A DNA stretch of 64,000 nt, from the NCBI GenBank assembly GCA_964409235.1, contig CAYPCN010000002.1, positions 37,749 through 101,748 on the forward strand, in the 5' to 3' direction. The notes under the pieces were generated by a model. That model was not told where the DNA came from. It worked only from the letters and a program-made list of their open reading frames with translations, and made no database searches. This DNA comes from CAINFV01 sp964409235 (GTDB taxonomy: Bacteria; Chlamydiota; Chlamydiia; Chlamydiales; FEN-1388). Positions within the stretch are counted from its first letter, which is position 1, and every line of letters starts with the position of its first letter. A program made the position numbers and the translations under genes. Below, piece after piece: positions 8,344 through 16,644 of the stretch.

Positions 8344-8416
8344 GCCTGAATAGCTCATTTGGTAGAGCGGCGCACTCGTAATGCGTAGGTGGTCGGTTCG
8401 ATTCCGGCTTCAGGCA
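8344..8416 (+). tRNA. tRNA-Thr (anticodon CGT)
   Basis: A 73-nt cloverleaf with acceptor stem GCCTGAA/TTCAGGC (perfect), D-stem GCTC/GAGC, anticodon stem GCGCA/TGCGT with loop CTCGTAA (anticodon CGT), and T-arm CGG-TTCGATT-CCG. The discriminator is A and CCA is not encoded. It reads ACG threonine codons. Confidence 0.95.
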
Positions 8417-8491
8417 TTAAAAGTCCCCGCCAGCCAGCAGTTCCTGAACCTCCCGCATCGAGAGGGGAATGCTGGCAATGGCTGTAAGACG

Positions 8492-8971
8492 TTACGATCG
8501 TGGGGTGACGCGCGATCGACCTTGGTGGCTGACCATCAGCCATACCTTCTGCCCGACGCCCATCATTGGATCTGGGCCTTGAACAACGGTCTTTGACTCA
8601 CCATTTTCTAGTGCCACGACGTATTCCATGGCATTTTGAGTTTTCAAAGCCTTCTCAGCATACGCACCGGCGACAGCACCAGCAACCGCTCCGCCAACAG
8701 TGGCCAGCGTATTCCCCTCGCCCTTGCCAATTTTTGAGCCAAGGTAGGCTCCTCCCACTCCACCGCCAATAATGCCCAGAGGGTTTTCCTCTAAATATTC
8801 CTTGTCTTCAACCGTCACTTGACGCGCACTGATGATCACGCCTGGATAGGTGGATGAAGTTTCTCCAACAGCCGAACCAGAATAGACATTCGAAGAGATT
8901 TGGCGCGCACAGCCACCAGCAATCAGGGCGGCCACACAGCCAATGCATACAAGTACTTTAGTATGACTCAT
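8492..8971 (-). CDS. SlyB/Pcp-like glycine-zipper lipoprotein
   Basis: The 159-residue product starts 'MSHTKVLVCIGCVAAL' and has a lipobox ending 'AGGC' at about residue 23, so it is probably a lipoprotein. A glycine-zipper 2TM domain follows, 'GIIGGGVGGAYLGSKIGKGEGN' then 'ATVGGAVAGAVAGAYAEKAL', as in outer-membrane SlyB/Pcp proteins. The ATG at 8971 is chosen because AAGGAG lies 7 nt upstream; frames reaching back to 9007 would destroy the signal peptide. SlyB-type proteins stabilise the outer membrane in other Gram-negatives. Here the role is inferred from the domain only. It is 45 bp from the upstream kinase-like gene, probably in one transcript. Confidence 0.85.
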   Translation of the reverse strand: MSHTKVLVCIGCVAALIAGGCARQISSNVYSGSAVGETSSTYPGVIISARQVTVEDKEYLEENPLGIIGGGVGGAYLGSKIGKGEGNTLATVGGAVAGAVAGAYAEKALKTQNAMEYVVALENGESKTVVQGPDPMMGVGQKVWLMVSHQGRSRVTPRS

Positions 8972-9016
8972 ACAAAAACTCCTTATTAGATACGCCATAT
9001 CTCCCATGGCTTTACA

Positions 9017-9880
9017 TTATAATTTTTTTGCCGTGTTATTTTCCATCGTTGCGCGATACCTTTCTTGGCACGATTTGAAAACAGGCATCAGCTCAGGGCA
9101 TGCAGACTCCAACCAAGATTGGAGAGGTTTCAGCCTATTGAGATCGTGGAGCGTTTGCCTCTTCCGATCTGAGAGCTGGCATAGCTTCCCTGTATCAAGC
9201 AAGGTCGCCTTGCCATCGACGAACCCAACATTGCCATTTCGAATGAGCGACCCATCTCTGTCCACCACCCCCTTCTCTCGGCACACGGTCAGCAACGTAA
9301 ACAGAGATTCAAGGCGAGCTGCAGCCTCTTTGACGTTGCGTTCTGCCAGCAAGCGCATGAGCGTTTGTTTGAATGGCTGTGCTTTCTTTTGGAAGATAAA
9401 AGGGACATCCTGCAACGCAATTTTTTCGACCTTGCCTCGTTCCGTTAACACCGTCACAGTGGGTACCTTCAATGAGTGCGGCCCACAGACACAGGCGACA
9501 ACGCCTGTTTCTCCCGGCAGCACCGTCCGGGCGAGGACAGCCCCCATCATGTATTCTTCGAGTTGTTTTCGCTTTTTCTTTTTGTCGGATTTCTTAAAAA
9601 GCTTGAGCACGTACTTTCCATCAGATGTCTCATAGGCCACGCACTGTTTCCCTTCGCCCAGGAAAAACAGAGGTTGCCCGAAGAGGGGCCGAAGGGCATC
9701 TAGAGAGACAGCAGGCGCTGTTTCTTTGAAAGTAACGTCCTTGAAATGGCACAGGGAATGCGAAGAGAACAGGCGCGCCTGCCTCGATCGGAACTTCTGC
9801 CATTTGATCACAGCAAAACAACCCAAGACCGCAAGAAAGAGTATGGTCAGAAAGGCCGCCGGCCGACGTACACATGTCAT
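9017..9880 (-). CDS. Membrane-anchored protein-kinase-like protein
   Basis: The 287-residue product has an N-terminal membrane anchor (residues about 8-26) and then a domain with kinase-fold features. These are a glycine loop 'LGEGKQCVAYE' (74-84), a candidate ATP lysine in 'YVLKLF' (K93), a catalytic-loop-like 'VVDRDGSLIRNGNVGF' (D207/D209, N215/N217) and 'LLDTG' in the place of DFG. The ATG at 9880 has GGAGGAG 7 nt upstream. It is paralogous to the gene at 12388-13341: both share the catalytic-loop pattern and a C-terminal 'WL....PEL' motif. The two paralogs flank the YhcH/ABC exporter pair. It could be an active kinase, a pseudokinase or an aminoglycoside-kinase-like enzyme; orientation relative to the membrane is unknown. 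Confidence 0.75.
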   Translation of the reverse strand: MTCVRRPAAFLTILFLAVLGCFAVIKWQKFRSRQARLFSSHSLCHFKDVTFKETAPAVSLDALRPLFGQPLFFLGEGKQCVAYETSDGKYVLKLFKKSDKKKKRKQLEEYMMGAVLARTVLPGETGVVACVCGPHSLKVPTVTVLTERGKVEKIALQDVPFIFQKKAQPFKQTLMRLLAERNVKEAAARLESLFTLLTVCREKGVVDRDGSLIRNGNVGFVDGKATLLDTGKLCQLSDRKRQTLHDLNRLKPLQSWLESACPELMPVFKSCQERYRATMENNTAKKL

Positions 9881-9900
9881 AGAGAGACTCCTCCATAAAT

Positions 9901-10023
9901 GAGCCCTTCTATGCTATCATCGAGACCGGTATCGGTGCAAGATGGAGAGAGTAGGATCTTTTCGGCCGAATCTACCCAAACCCTCCCACTTCTCCTCCTC
10001 AAACCCTGCATCGCACATGGCTC
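9901..10023. repeat. Intergenic repeat, left end degenerate
   Basis: The right part is typical: GGATCTTTTCGGCCGAATCT, then CTTCTCCTCCTCAAACCC, then TGCATCGCACATGGCTC ending at 10023. The left end, from GAGCC at 9901, is only weakly similar. It lies between the diverging kinase-like and YhcH genes, so it could affect either promoter. Confidence 0.6.
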
Positions 10024-10083
10024 AACTTGCTCGAAATCTCTCTCTGTGTGAGACTATCTTCGCGTGACAGTTGAGGATTTTGT

Positions 10084-10530
10084 ATGATTATCGAGCCGCT
10101 TGGCCAAGTACCAAAGTATTTTCCTCTCCATCCTCTCTTCGAGAAGGCATATGAATTTTGCTGCATTGCTGAACGCCATGGCATGCCAGAAGGAGAGTTT
10201 CATATTGAAGGCGATCGGCTCATCGCCATTGTCTCCACAGGAGATAGGGAAGGAGGCTCTCACCTTGAAGCTCACAGGCGCTATATCGACATGCAATATA
10301 TCATGAGCGGCACTGACTGCATAGGATGGAGATCGACAGCAACATGCCAAGATATCGTGAGCGCCTACTCAAAAGAACAGGATAACATCTTCTTCGGCGA
10401 TGAGCCTGCCTCTTGGATTGAAATACAAGCCGGCTGCTGCGTTCTTTTGTTCCCAAATGATGCCCATATGTCTCGATATGGAGAGAGGGCCGGAAAGAAA
10501 ATTATTCTTAAAATTGGCATCGAACTGTGA
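10084..10530 (+). CDS. YhcH/YjgK/YiaL family protein
   Basis: The 148-residue protein matches the YhcH/YjgK/YiaL (DUF386) cupin-like family in length and motifs: 'LEAHRRYIDMQYIMSG' in the middle, 'FPNDAHMSRYG' and the C-terminal 'KKIILKIGI'. Members are linked to sugar metabolism (sialic acid or sugar-acid catabolism) in other bacteria and probably bind a metal through conserved His and Asp/Glu residues. Its stop overlaps the GTG start of the ABC exporter (GTGA, 10527-10530), so translation is coupled. No sugar catabolic genes are nearby, so the substrate is unknown. Confidence 0.9.
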   Translation: MIIEPLGQVPKYFPLHPLFEKAYEFCCIAERHGMPEGEFHIEGDRLIAIVSTGDREGGSHLEAHRRYIDMQYIMSGTDCIGWRSTATCQDIVSAYSKEQDNIFFGDEPASWIEIQAGCCVLLFPNDAHMSRYGERAGKKIILKIGIEL

Positions 10531-12485
10531 AACGACTCGTACAAATCGCGTTTTCCAAGGTAGCATACCGGTACCTTCTTCTCTTCACTCTCATCTCTGC
10601 CTTAGGCTTTACAATTGCTACACAGCTGAAGATGTTTTCTCTTGGCATCATCACCAGAAAAGGACCAGATGCGTTTGAGCTGTTTGGGACCGGCCATCGG
10701 CCTACCACCATCAGCCATGACCAACTCACAGCGCGATGGCAGGAGTTGGATAAAGCCGGAAAAGGCACGATCGATCGCGATGATGTTGCCCTCTATATGG
10801 AAACCCACCACAAAGAGGGAATTATCGATCGAGGAATCGCCACCATCAGCCGATACTTCCCCTTAGATACAAATATCTGGGCTCTTGTGAGCGTCATTCT
10901 TTCTATCGCCTTCTTTGAAGCCATCACCCTTTTTGCCTACCGCTTTGGCACGAAGATCTTTGCCATCAGAATTGGCAAAGACATTCGCCAACAATATTTT
11001 GAACATATTCAATCGCTACCGATGAGCTTTTATCAGAGTCATAATATCGGTGCGCTTTCATCGCGCGCGGTCAACGATGCGTATATAATTGCCGATGGCA
11101 TTAATTCGATGCTCATCAACTATTTCCAAACCCCCTTTGCGCTTGTCTCGACCTTAGGCCTCTGTTTTGCTATCTCATGGCGCCTGTCCTGCGTTGTCTT
11201 CATTGGGCTGCCCATGTTGATAGGCCCTATTGTCTTTATCGCACGACGTATTCGACGACTTTCCCGGCAATTGCAGAAAAAACAGGAGGCGTTCGCATCA
11301 GTCCTTGTAGAGTTCTTAAGTGGGGTGCAAACCATCAAACTGTTTGCCATGGAGGACTTCTCCCTCAAAAAATACAAAGAAAACAATGATGCCATGGCAG
11401 CGCTCGAGATCAGAAATGCCCGATATGATATTAGCTCGCGGCCAGTCCTGCACATGATCGCCATGGTCTTCCTCGCCACGACGCTCCTCTTCGGCCTATG
11501 GGGACTTCGCCTACCGCTGCATGAAGTGCTTTTTTTCTGTGGGCTTCTCTCTGCCGTCTATGAGCCCATCAAAAAATTCGCCGAAGAAAACGGTCGGATT
11601 CAACGCGGGGTCGCCGCCTGTGATCGGCTGTACGAAGTCTTAGATCTCCATCCATCGATTCAGGATGAGAAAAATGCTAGAGGGGAGATTTCCTTTTCAC
11701 ATGCCGTGACCTTTGAAAACGTCACCTTTGGCTACGGCCAGGATCAGATAGTTCTTTCCTCGGTTTCATTTGAAGTGAAACGGGGAGAGATGGTCGCGAT
11801 CGTCGGCCCGACAGGGGGTGGAAAATCCACGATCGTCTCCCTCTTTACCCGTTTGTTTGAGCCCCAAGATGGCGTCATTTCGATTGACGGGGTTCCCATC
11901 CAACAGATCTCGCAAAAATCGCTGCGTGAATTTTTCGCCGTCGTCCCCCAAAAACCATTTCTCTTCCACGACACCGTTCGAGAGAACATCTGCTTTGGGC
12001 GAGCCTTTAGCGATGAAGCCGTGCGCTATGCCGCACGCCAAGCTCATGCTGAAGAGTTTATCTGCGCGCTTCCCCATGGCTATGACACCTTCCTTGCTGA
12101 GGCTGGGAAGACGCTGTCAGGGGGTCAGCAGCAGCGGTTAGCCATTGCTCGCGCCCTTATCAAACAATCCCCTATCCTCGTGCTCGATGAAGCCACGTCA
12201 GCACTTGACCCTGCCAGCGAGCTCCAGATAAAACTCGCTCTCAAGGAACTGAAAGGGACGTTTACGCAGATCGTCATTGCTCATCGGCTGTCAACGATCG
12301 AGAACGCCGACCGTATTATCGTGATCGAAGGAGGGAAAAAGGTCGGCGATGGCACTAAAGAAGAACTACTGCAAACATGTCCTACGTTCAGGCGTCTTTG
12401 GATGCCGCATCTGTCTTCATCTCACGATGAAGGAGTTCTTTCTTCTGGATGTAATGAGACCACAGTTCAGGATACGACGCTTTAA
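10527..12485 (+). CDS. MsbA-like ABC exporter with an unusual first periplasmic loop
   Basis: The 652-residue half-transporter has an ABC exporter membrane domain and a C-terminal nucleotide-binding domain. The latter shows Walker A 'GPTGGGKST' (427-435), Q-loop 'VVPQKPF', signature 'LSGGQQQR' (530), Walker B 'ILVLDEATSALD' (550) and H-loop 'IAHRLST'. It most resembles lipid A/multidrug exporters. Between membrane helix 1 (about 15-40) and helix 2 (about 117-140) lies a loop of about 75 residues, much longer than usual. It contains 'DKAGKGTIDRDD' (75-86), which looks like a degenerate EF-hand calcium loop. The GTG start overlaps the YhcH stop. The last 98 bp overlap, antisense, the end of the convergent kinase-like gene. 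Confidence 0.9.
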   Translation: MKRLVQIAFSKVAYRYLLLFTLISALGFTIATQLKMFSLGIITRKGPDAFELFGTGHRPTTISHDQLTARWQELDKAGKGTIDRDDVALYMETHHKEGIIDRGIATISRYFPLDTNIWALVSVILSIAFFEAITLFAYRFGTKIFAIRIGKDIRQQYFEHIQSLPMSFYQSHNIGALSSRAVNDAYIIADGINSMLINYFQTPFALVSTLGLCFAISWRLSCVVFIGLPMLIGPIVFIARRIRRLSRQLQKKQEAFASVLVEFLSGVQTIKLFAMEDFSLKKYKENNDAMAALEIRNARYDISSRPVLHMIAMVFLATTLLFGLWGLRLPLHEVLFFCGLLSAVYEPIKKFAEENGRIQRGVAACDRLYEVLDLHPSIQDEKNARGEISFSHAVTFENVTFGYGQDQIVLSSVSFEVKRGEMVAIVGPTGGGKSTIVSLFTRLFEPQDGVISIDGVPIQQISQKSLREFFAVVPQKPFLFHDTVRENICFGRAFSDEAVRYAARQAHAEEFICALPHGYDTFLAEAGKTLSGGQQQRLAIARALIKQSPILVLDEATSALDPASELQIKLALKELKGTFTQIVIAHRLSTIENADRIIVIEGGKKVGDGTKEELLQTCPTFRRLWMPHLSSSHDEGVLSSGCNETTVQDTTL

Positions 12486-13341
12486 GCCAGCGTTCGAGCG
12501 GCATAAGCCGCAGGTGGGTTTCGTACCGCATCCGCTCCTTGACATCTAGGTTTTTGGCACGGAAGAAATGCCAGGTATCCATATAAATAGCCCGGTCTTC
12601 AGTACACCCGATATTGTTGTTTGAGATGAGGTTGTCGTCTCCATCGACGAACCCTTTGCGGGCCAGCGATAGCAAGAGCTCGAACACTTGATCAACACGT
12701 GCTTTTGCCTCGTCGACTTTCCCAGCATCCATAAGCTCAGTGAGACAAAGGATCAGCGGGGTTGCCTTCTTCTGCACGACAAAGCAGGTGTCATCGCCGC
12801 ACACACGCTGCGACTGACCGTAACTATCGATTAATTTCAGACCGTGAATCTTTGCTTTCGTCCGGTTTAAGTGGACATAGATCACCCCTGTCTCTTCCTG
12901 CAGTTCATCAAAGCAGACTCTCGAGCTCATGAAGATGTCTTCGAATTTATTCATCTTCTTTCGGCGTGGTGCAGATTTTGTCCACAGCCGATCAAGCCAT
13001 CCCTTCTTTTGGACGGGCTGGAAGTTGTTCAGATGAATAAACTTCACAACGTATTTTTCATCTGTGGTGCAGAAGATATACGAATGCTGCCCCTTGCCCA
13101 TCCAGCGCAAAGCCTGTTGAGAGACCACGTAAAAAAATCGATCGTGATCTGGCGAAAGGCGTACCTCCCAATCTGCTCGTGAGTCCATTGAAGACTCGAT
13201 ATATTTGAGATTGAACAGCCGAGAAGGCCGCGCAATCTGTTCTAATCGCTTGTCGATCATCTGACCCTTGACAATCAAAAAGACCAGCATGAGCGTGAAT
13301 ATTCCCCCAAACAGCACCTGAGAGAAAGTTTTGATATTCAT
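12388..13341 (-). CDS. Membrane-anchored protein-kinase-like protein, second paralog
   Basis: The 317-residue product has a membrane anchor at residues about 8-25 and a kinase-like domain: glycine loop 'MGKGQHSYIF' (81-90), candidate lysine in 'YVVKFI' (K100), loop 'GFVDGDDNLISNNNIG' (D233, N241-N243) and 'YMDTW' (D255) in place of DFG. It is the paralog of the gene at 9017-9880. The ATG at 13341 is preferred over an upstream TTG at 13371 because it starts directly before the anchor with a GGTGAT 7 nt ahead. Its 3' end overlaps the ABC exporter gene by 98 bp on the opposite strand. The 177-bp region to the divergent glycosyltransferase gene must hold both promoters; none is obvious. Confidence 0.75.
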   Translation of the reverse strand: MNIKTFSQVLFGGIFTLMLVFLIVKGQMIDKRLEQIARPSRLFNLKYIESSMDSRADWEVRLSPDHDRFFYVVSQQALRWMGKGQHSYIFCTTDEKYVVKFIHLNNFQPVQKKGWLDRLWTKSAPRRKKMNKFEDIFMSSRVCFDELQEETGVIYVHLNRTKAKIHGLKLIDSYGQSQRVCGDDTCFVVQKKATPLILCLTELMDAGKVDEAKARVDQVFELLLSLARKGFVDGDDNLISNNNIGCTEDRAIYMDTWHFFRAKNLDVKERMRYETHLRLMPLERWLKASYPELWSHYIQKKELLHREMKTDAASKDA

Positions 13342-13518
13342 ATAGATCACCGCATTCAAAATCGTGGACAAAGCATACTATGTTACACTTCTACGATTTT
13401 TCGTCCTAGGCTCTCCAAATGGAGTGTTCAACGCAAAGTAAAAATGTCCCATTCTCGAGCAAAATAGCCATCTCAGATACAATACCAGCATCTAGCAGAC
13501 GCATGCGATGGAAGCCAT

Positions 13519-14679
13519 ATGAAAAAGCTACTACTTCTCTTTCTGCCCATTCTCCTCCTCGGAGCTATCTCATGGATGATCGAGCTATCCCGTGATTCTT
13601 CCCTTCATCCTCCAGCCCTTTCCAGACACGTCTTTGATCGCTCCATAGGAATGCGAGCGTTTAGCAAGAGGTTTCTCCTCCACCGTCCCCTCGATCAACA
13701 CATCCGCAAGGTCGCTCACCAGCTCATAGCACGCCGAAACAAAGAATGGACCCCAACTGCTGCCTCTTCCATCCCCAAGCACATTCATCAATTTTGGTTC
13801 TCAGACGACCCTCTGCCCGACGATCTTGCCCGTTCAGTACGGCTGGTCCAGCAGCAGCATCCAGAATTTCAATACACCCTGTGGGGGTATCAAGAGATAC
13901 AAGCCCTTTTGCACGAGCTGCTAGGACCTCAAAGTCTATCTCTTCCCCAGGCGATTCTCAGGGACATCGCCGCTGCTGCGGTACTCTGGAACGACGGAGG
14001 CGTGGCCATTGACCTTGAAGCCGAATGCGTCCATCCCATCACTTCCTTGCTGACGCTCGGCGACTGCCTTATTGGCTTTGAACCTCCGCTTCCAAAGGCA
14101 CAATGGAAACGAAGGCTGTTTCTTAGTCCTTCTGTTCTTGCTGCACGCCCTCACCATCCTCTCATTCAAGCATATCTTGCTGAAATGATCCGCAGAGTAC
14201 AGAGCGGTCAGGAAGAGCACGAAATGATTGATGCGCAATGGGTGTCAGAAGAAGCTCTGACAGGCGTGGTCGCCAAGCTTGGCTTGGAGATGGGCGCTCC
14301 TCTTCTTCTCGGACCAACGTATTTTTGTCCAGTCAGCCCATCACACATTCGACATCTGAAACGAGTGTTGGACAGGGAGGTGCGGCGGTCATCAGTGCAA
14401 AAAATTCTACAAGCACTTCATATCACGTCAATTCCCGCATACTCTAATGTCACGAGGGAGACAATCTTCGTTCACATGGCAGGAGGCCGAATGTCCAAAG
14501 AGGCACATGTGTACGACCCCATCACTGGGTTGGAAAGGCAAGGCAGCCAAGATGGTATGACGGTCGACGAATCAAGTACCCTCGACCAGTATCCTACATT
14601 AGCCACAGCGACTAGTCGCTTCGAAAAGGAAAGTGAGGCGAAGGAAAAGGTTTTTGAGACAAATGAAGAAAGTTGGTAA
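13519..14679 (+). CDS. Membrane-anchored GT32-like glycosyltransferase, DXD motif altered
   Basis: The 386-residue product starts with a signal anchor (residues 3-20) and then has a sugar-transferase domain of the DXD/GT32 type ('glycosyltransferase sugar-binding region'). It shows 'IPKHIHQFWF' (85-94), 'HPEFQYTLWGYQEI' and 'AVLWNDGGVAIDLEAE' (about 155-168). The last corresponds to the metal-binding GGxYxDxD element, but the DXD is D-L-E here, so metal binding may be altered. The neighbouring gene 34 bp downstream encodes a second enzyme of the same family with an intact motif. Together they may modify a surface glycan or an envelope protein; the acceptor is unknown. Localisation at the inner membrane facing outward is inferred from the anchor. 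Confidence 0.8.
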   Translation: MKKLLLLFLPILLLGAISWMIELSRDSSLHPPALSRHVFDRSIGMRAFSKRFLLHRPLDQHIRKVAHQLIARRNKEWTPTAASSIPKHIHQFWFSDDPLPDDLARSVRLVQQQHPEFQYTLWGYQEIQALLHELLGPQSLSLPQAILRDIAAAAVLWNDGGVAIDLEAECVHPITSLLTLGDCLIGFEPPLPKAQWKRRLFLSPSVLAARPHHPLIQAYLAEMIRRVQSGQEEHEMIDAQWVSEEALTGVVAKLGLEMGAPLLLGPTYFCPVSPSHIRHLKRVLDREVRRSSVQKILQALHITSIPAYSNVTRETIFVHMAGGRMSKEAHVYDPITGLERQGSQDGMTVDESSTLDQYPTLATATSRFEKESEAKEKVFETNEESW

Positions 14680-14713
14680 TCTTGCGGAAAAATCTTTTGC
14701 AGAAGGGACAACA

Positions 14714-15937
14714 ATGAGAAACGTTGCTTTGAAGAGAGTTTCAGCGGTGTTGCTCAGCCTATGTGCGCTGTGCATTCTTGTCCTCGTTGGGTGTAAGGAA
14801 CAAAAAAAGGAGCGGCTTGGATGTTTGGCACCAATCACCGAATTGCCGTTCGACGAGTCAATGGGCAAATCTGAATCAGATTTTCGTTTTATCTTTGTCA
14901 ATAGCGACGACGCTGCTCGCTACACCAAAACAAAGACGCTCTATGAAAAAAATCTGCCCTCGAAGGTTGCTCCAGGGCAAAATCCGAGAATTCCGAAGAT
15001 CATCCACCAAATTTGGCTTGGCCCCAATCTTCCTCCACCATACTTCGCCGAATTTCAAGCCAAGATCAAAGCTCTCCACCCAGATTGGGAATACCACCTG
15101 TGGAATGAAGCAGAGCTCGAAGAGCTTAAGCTAGAAAACTGGGATATTGTAGAGCGGTCTCCAAATTGGGCAGAAAAATCCGACGTCATTCGTTGCGACC
15201 TTCTCGACCGTTTCGGCGGTGTCTATATGGATGTCGATATGGATGTCCGGCATTCCTTAAACGAGCTTCATGAAAAGTACCATTTCTATGCTGGCATGGA
15301 GCACCCTCACAAAATCGCTACCACCAACAATAGGGTGTGGGTTGGAATTTCGATCATGGCGTCATGCCCTGGCCACCCCATCATGAAAAATTGGAAACGC
15401 AGAATCCGCAACTGCTGGGATGAAGTCGACCTTCGCTTTTCATCACCCGTTGAAAGAGTCATCAACCACACATACTTCAACTTCACGCACGCCTTCATGC
15501 AAGAAGTGGACCAGCCGGGATATATCGATATGATTTTCCCAGCGACCTATTTCTACCCCATCTCGCCATCCTACGCCGCCAAACGTCGCAACAGTGGCCT
15601 TAGAGCATGGAGAGAGACGCTGTATGACTTCCTCGAAAAGATCAATCTCAAAAAACCGCGTCCCTTCTCACGCATATACCCAGAGACCATTGCCGTGCAC
15701 TATTGGGGAAATTCTTGGCTTCCTGGAGTGGATGTACAATTGAAAGAACTACAACGGCTTGTTGATTCAGCGCGAAAAGACATGTACAAAATGCAGCAAA
15801 AAGTTCGCATGATGGAACGTCGCTTGACGGCATCAGAGATCAAAGTTGCTGATATTCTAACGAACCACACCGACAAGAATAAGAAATTTCAAGAGCCGGA
15901 CAGTGAAGAGCTGGCTCCGATTGCAGCGTCCTTCTAG
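14714..15937 (+). CDS. GT32-like glycosyltransferase, putative lipoprotein
   Basis: The 407-residue product carries a lipoprotein signal with lipobox 'LVGC' (Cys27). The GT32-type domain has 'IPKIIHQIWLGPNLPPPYF', 'HPDWEYHLWNE', 'SDVIRCDLLDRFGGVYMDVDMDV' split over residues about 156-177 with an intact DXD (D173/D175), and a C-terminal region with 'HYWGNSWLPG'. The same fold occurs in OCH1-type mannosyltransferases and in clostridial glucosylating toxins. The ATG at 14714 is chosen because it starts the lipoprotein signal and has AAGGGA upstream; an earlier ATG at 14663 would bury the signal. It is co-directional with its partner at 13519. A helical, charged tail (about 350-407) follows the domain. 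A strong palindrome ends the unit. Confidence 0.85.
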   Translation: MRNVALKRVSAVLLSLCALCILVLVGCKEQKKERLGCLAPITELPFDESMGKSESDFRFIFVNSDDAARYTKTKTLYEKNLPSKVAPGQNPRIPKIIHQIWLGPNLPPPYFAEFQAKIKALHPDWEYHLWNEAELEELKLENWDIVERSPNWAEKSDVIRCDLLDRFGGVYMDVDMDVRHSLNELHEKYHFYAGMEHPHKIATTNNRVWVGISIMASCPGHPIMKNWKRRIRNCWDEVDLRFSSPVERVINHTYFNFTHAFMQEVDQPGYIDMIFPATYFYPISPSYAAKRRNSGLRAWRETLYDFLEKINLKKPRPFSRIYPETIAVHYWGNSWLPGVDVQLKELQRLVDSARKDMYKMQQKVRMMERRLTASEIKVADILTNHTDKNKKFQEPDSEELAPIAASF

Positions 15938-15958
15938 TGTTGTCCCCCCATTCTCTTC

Positions 15959-15996
15959 TCTCCTTCACTTCTGTTGCGCAACAGAAGTGAAGGGGG
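15959..15996. terminator. Perfect palindrome between convergent genes, bidirectional terminator
   Basis: Bases 15962-15977 (CCTTCACTTCTGTTGC) are the exact reverse complement of 15978-15993, with further G-U/C-G pairs to 15959/15996. It lies between the stops of the glycosyltransferase (15937) and rdgB (16020). A pyrimidine-rich stretch flanks the plus-strand left side (15944-15960), but there is no clean T-run after the stem on either strand. Confidence 0.6.
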
Positions 15997-16019
15997 AAGG
16001 GACCCTCCTCATACTAGCT

Positions 16020-16637
16020 TTACTTTCGAAATCGTGATATCGAGAAAAATTCTCTCAGGGATGGCCAGAGCTTCTCGCACGCTTTTCGACGGTGGGAAAT
16101 CCTCGACAACACAGACTCCGGCAGTTCAGCCAGCGTTTTGTTGTATTCGTGCTTAATAAAGATTGATACAAAGTCAAACGAAGCAGGCCCGTGCTCAGAA
16201 GGGGCTATCATCCCCTCCATCCGTGCTGAGACTGTTTTCACCACTCTTTCAGGTGTGGCAAACGCCAAGGCGCATTCGAGGAAGGCACTTCTATCCGCCT
16301 CCTCAACATGCTGTAAATCGGCGAAAATCTGTTTGGTGTCAGGAAGTCGCTTACCGGAGGGTTGTCGTTGCTTTCTTTGCAAGCTCTCTTGGTAACCGCC
16401 GAGCACCGGAATGACAAGACCCGATTCATCGGCGACACAGGGCATCTGTAAGGCCACTGCAGCAGAGAGAGCCTTGGCAGCCGCGTTCTCACCAAAGGAC
16501 GCATGGTGAAAAGTTTCTGGATGAAAATGAGGAAAATCAAGCAAGGAACGGATCGAAACTTCGGGGAGCAGCTCGCGCAGAATACTTCTAAGCTCTCGAA
16601 GCTTGGAAGTATTGGTCGTTGCAATGATCAGGTCCAT
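16020..16637 (-). CDS. rdgB: Non-canonical purine NTP pyrophosphatase (RdgB/HAM1)
   Basis: The 205-residue protein hydrolyses dITP/XTP-type nucleotides to the monophosphate, cleaning the nucleotide pool. It matches the family in length and motifs: 'IIATTNTSKLRELRSIL' at the N-terminus, 'SFGENAAAKALSAA' then 'PCVADESGLVIPVLGG' with the catalytic Asp, and 'SFDFVSIFI'. The C-terminal 'SHRRKACEKLWPSL' matches the family's SHR motif. It starts 7 bp after greA, so the two form an operon. In known chlamydiae it lies near ung; here ung is 45 kb away. Confidence 0.93.
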   Translation of the reverse strand: MDLIIATTNTSKLRELRSILRELLPEVSIRSLLDFPHFHPETFHHASFGENAAAKALSAAVALQMPCVADESGLVIPVLGGYQESLQRKQRQPSGKRLPDTKQIFADLQHVEEADRSAFLECALAFATPERVVKTVSARMEGMIAPSEHGPASFDFVSIFIKHEYNKTLAELPESVLSRISHRRKACEKLWPSLREFFSISRFRK

Positions 16638-16644
16638 GATGCTG

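Noticed and set aside
8355..8543. A 62-residue minus-strand ORF with 'AGIEPTTYALRVRRSTK'
   Set aside because: It is the antisense translation of tRNA-Thr, a well-known false ORF.
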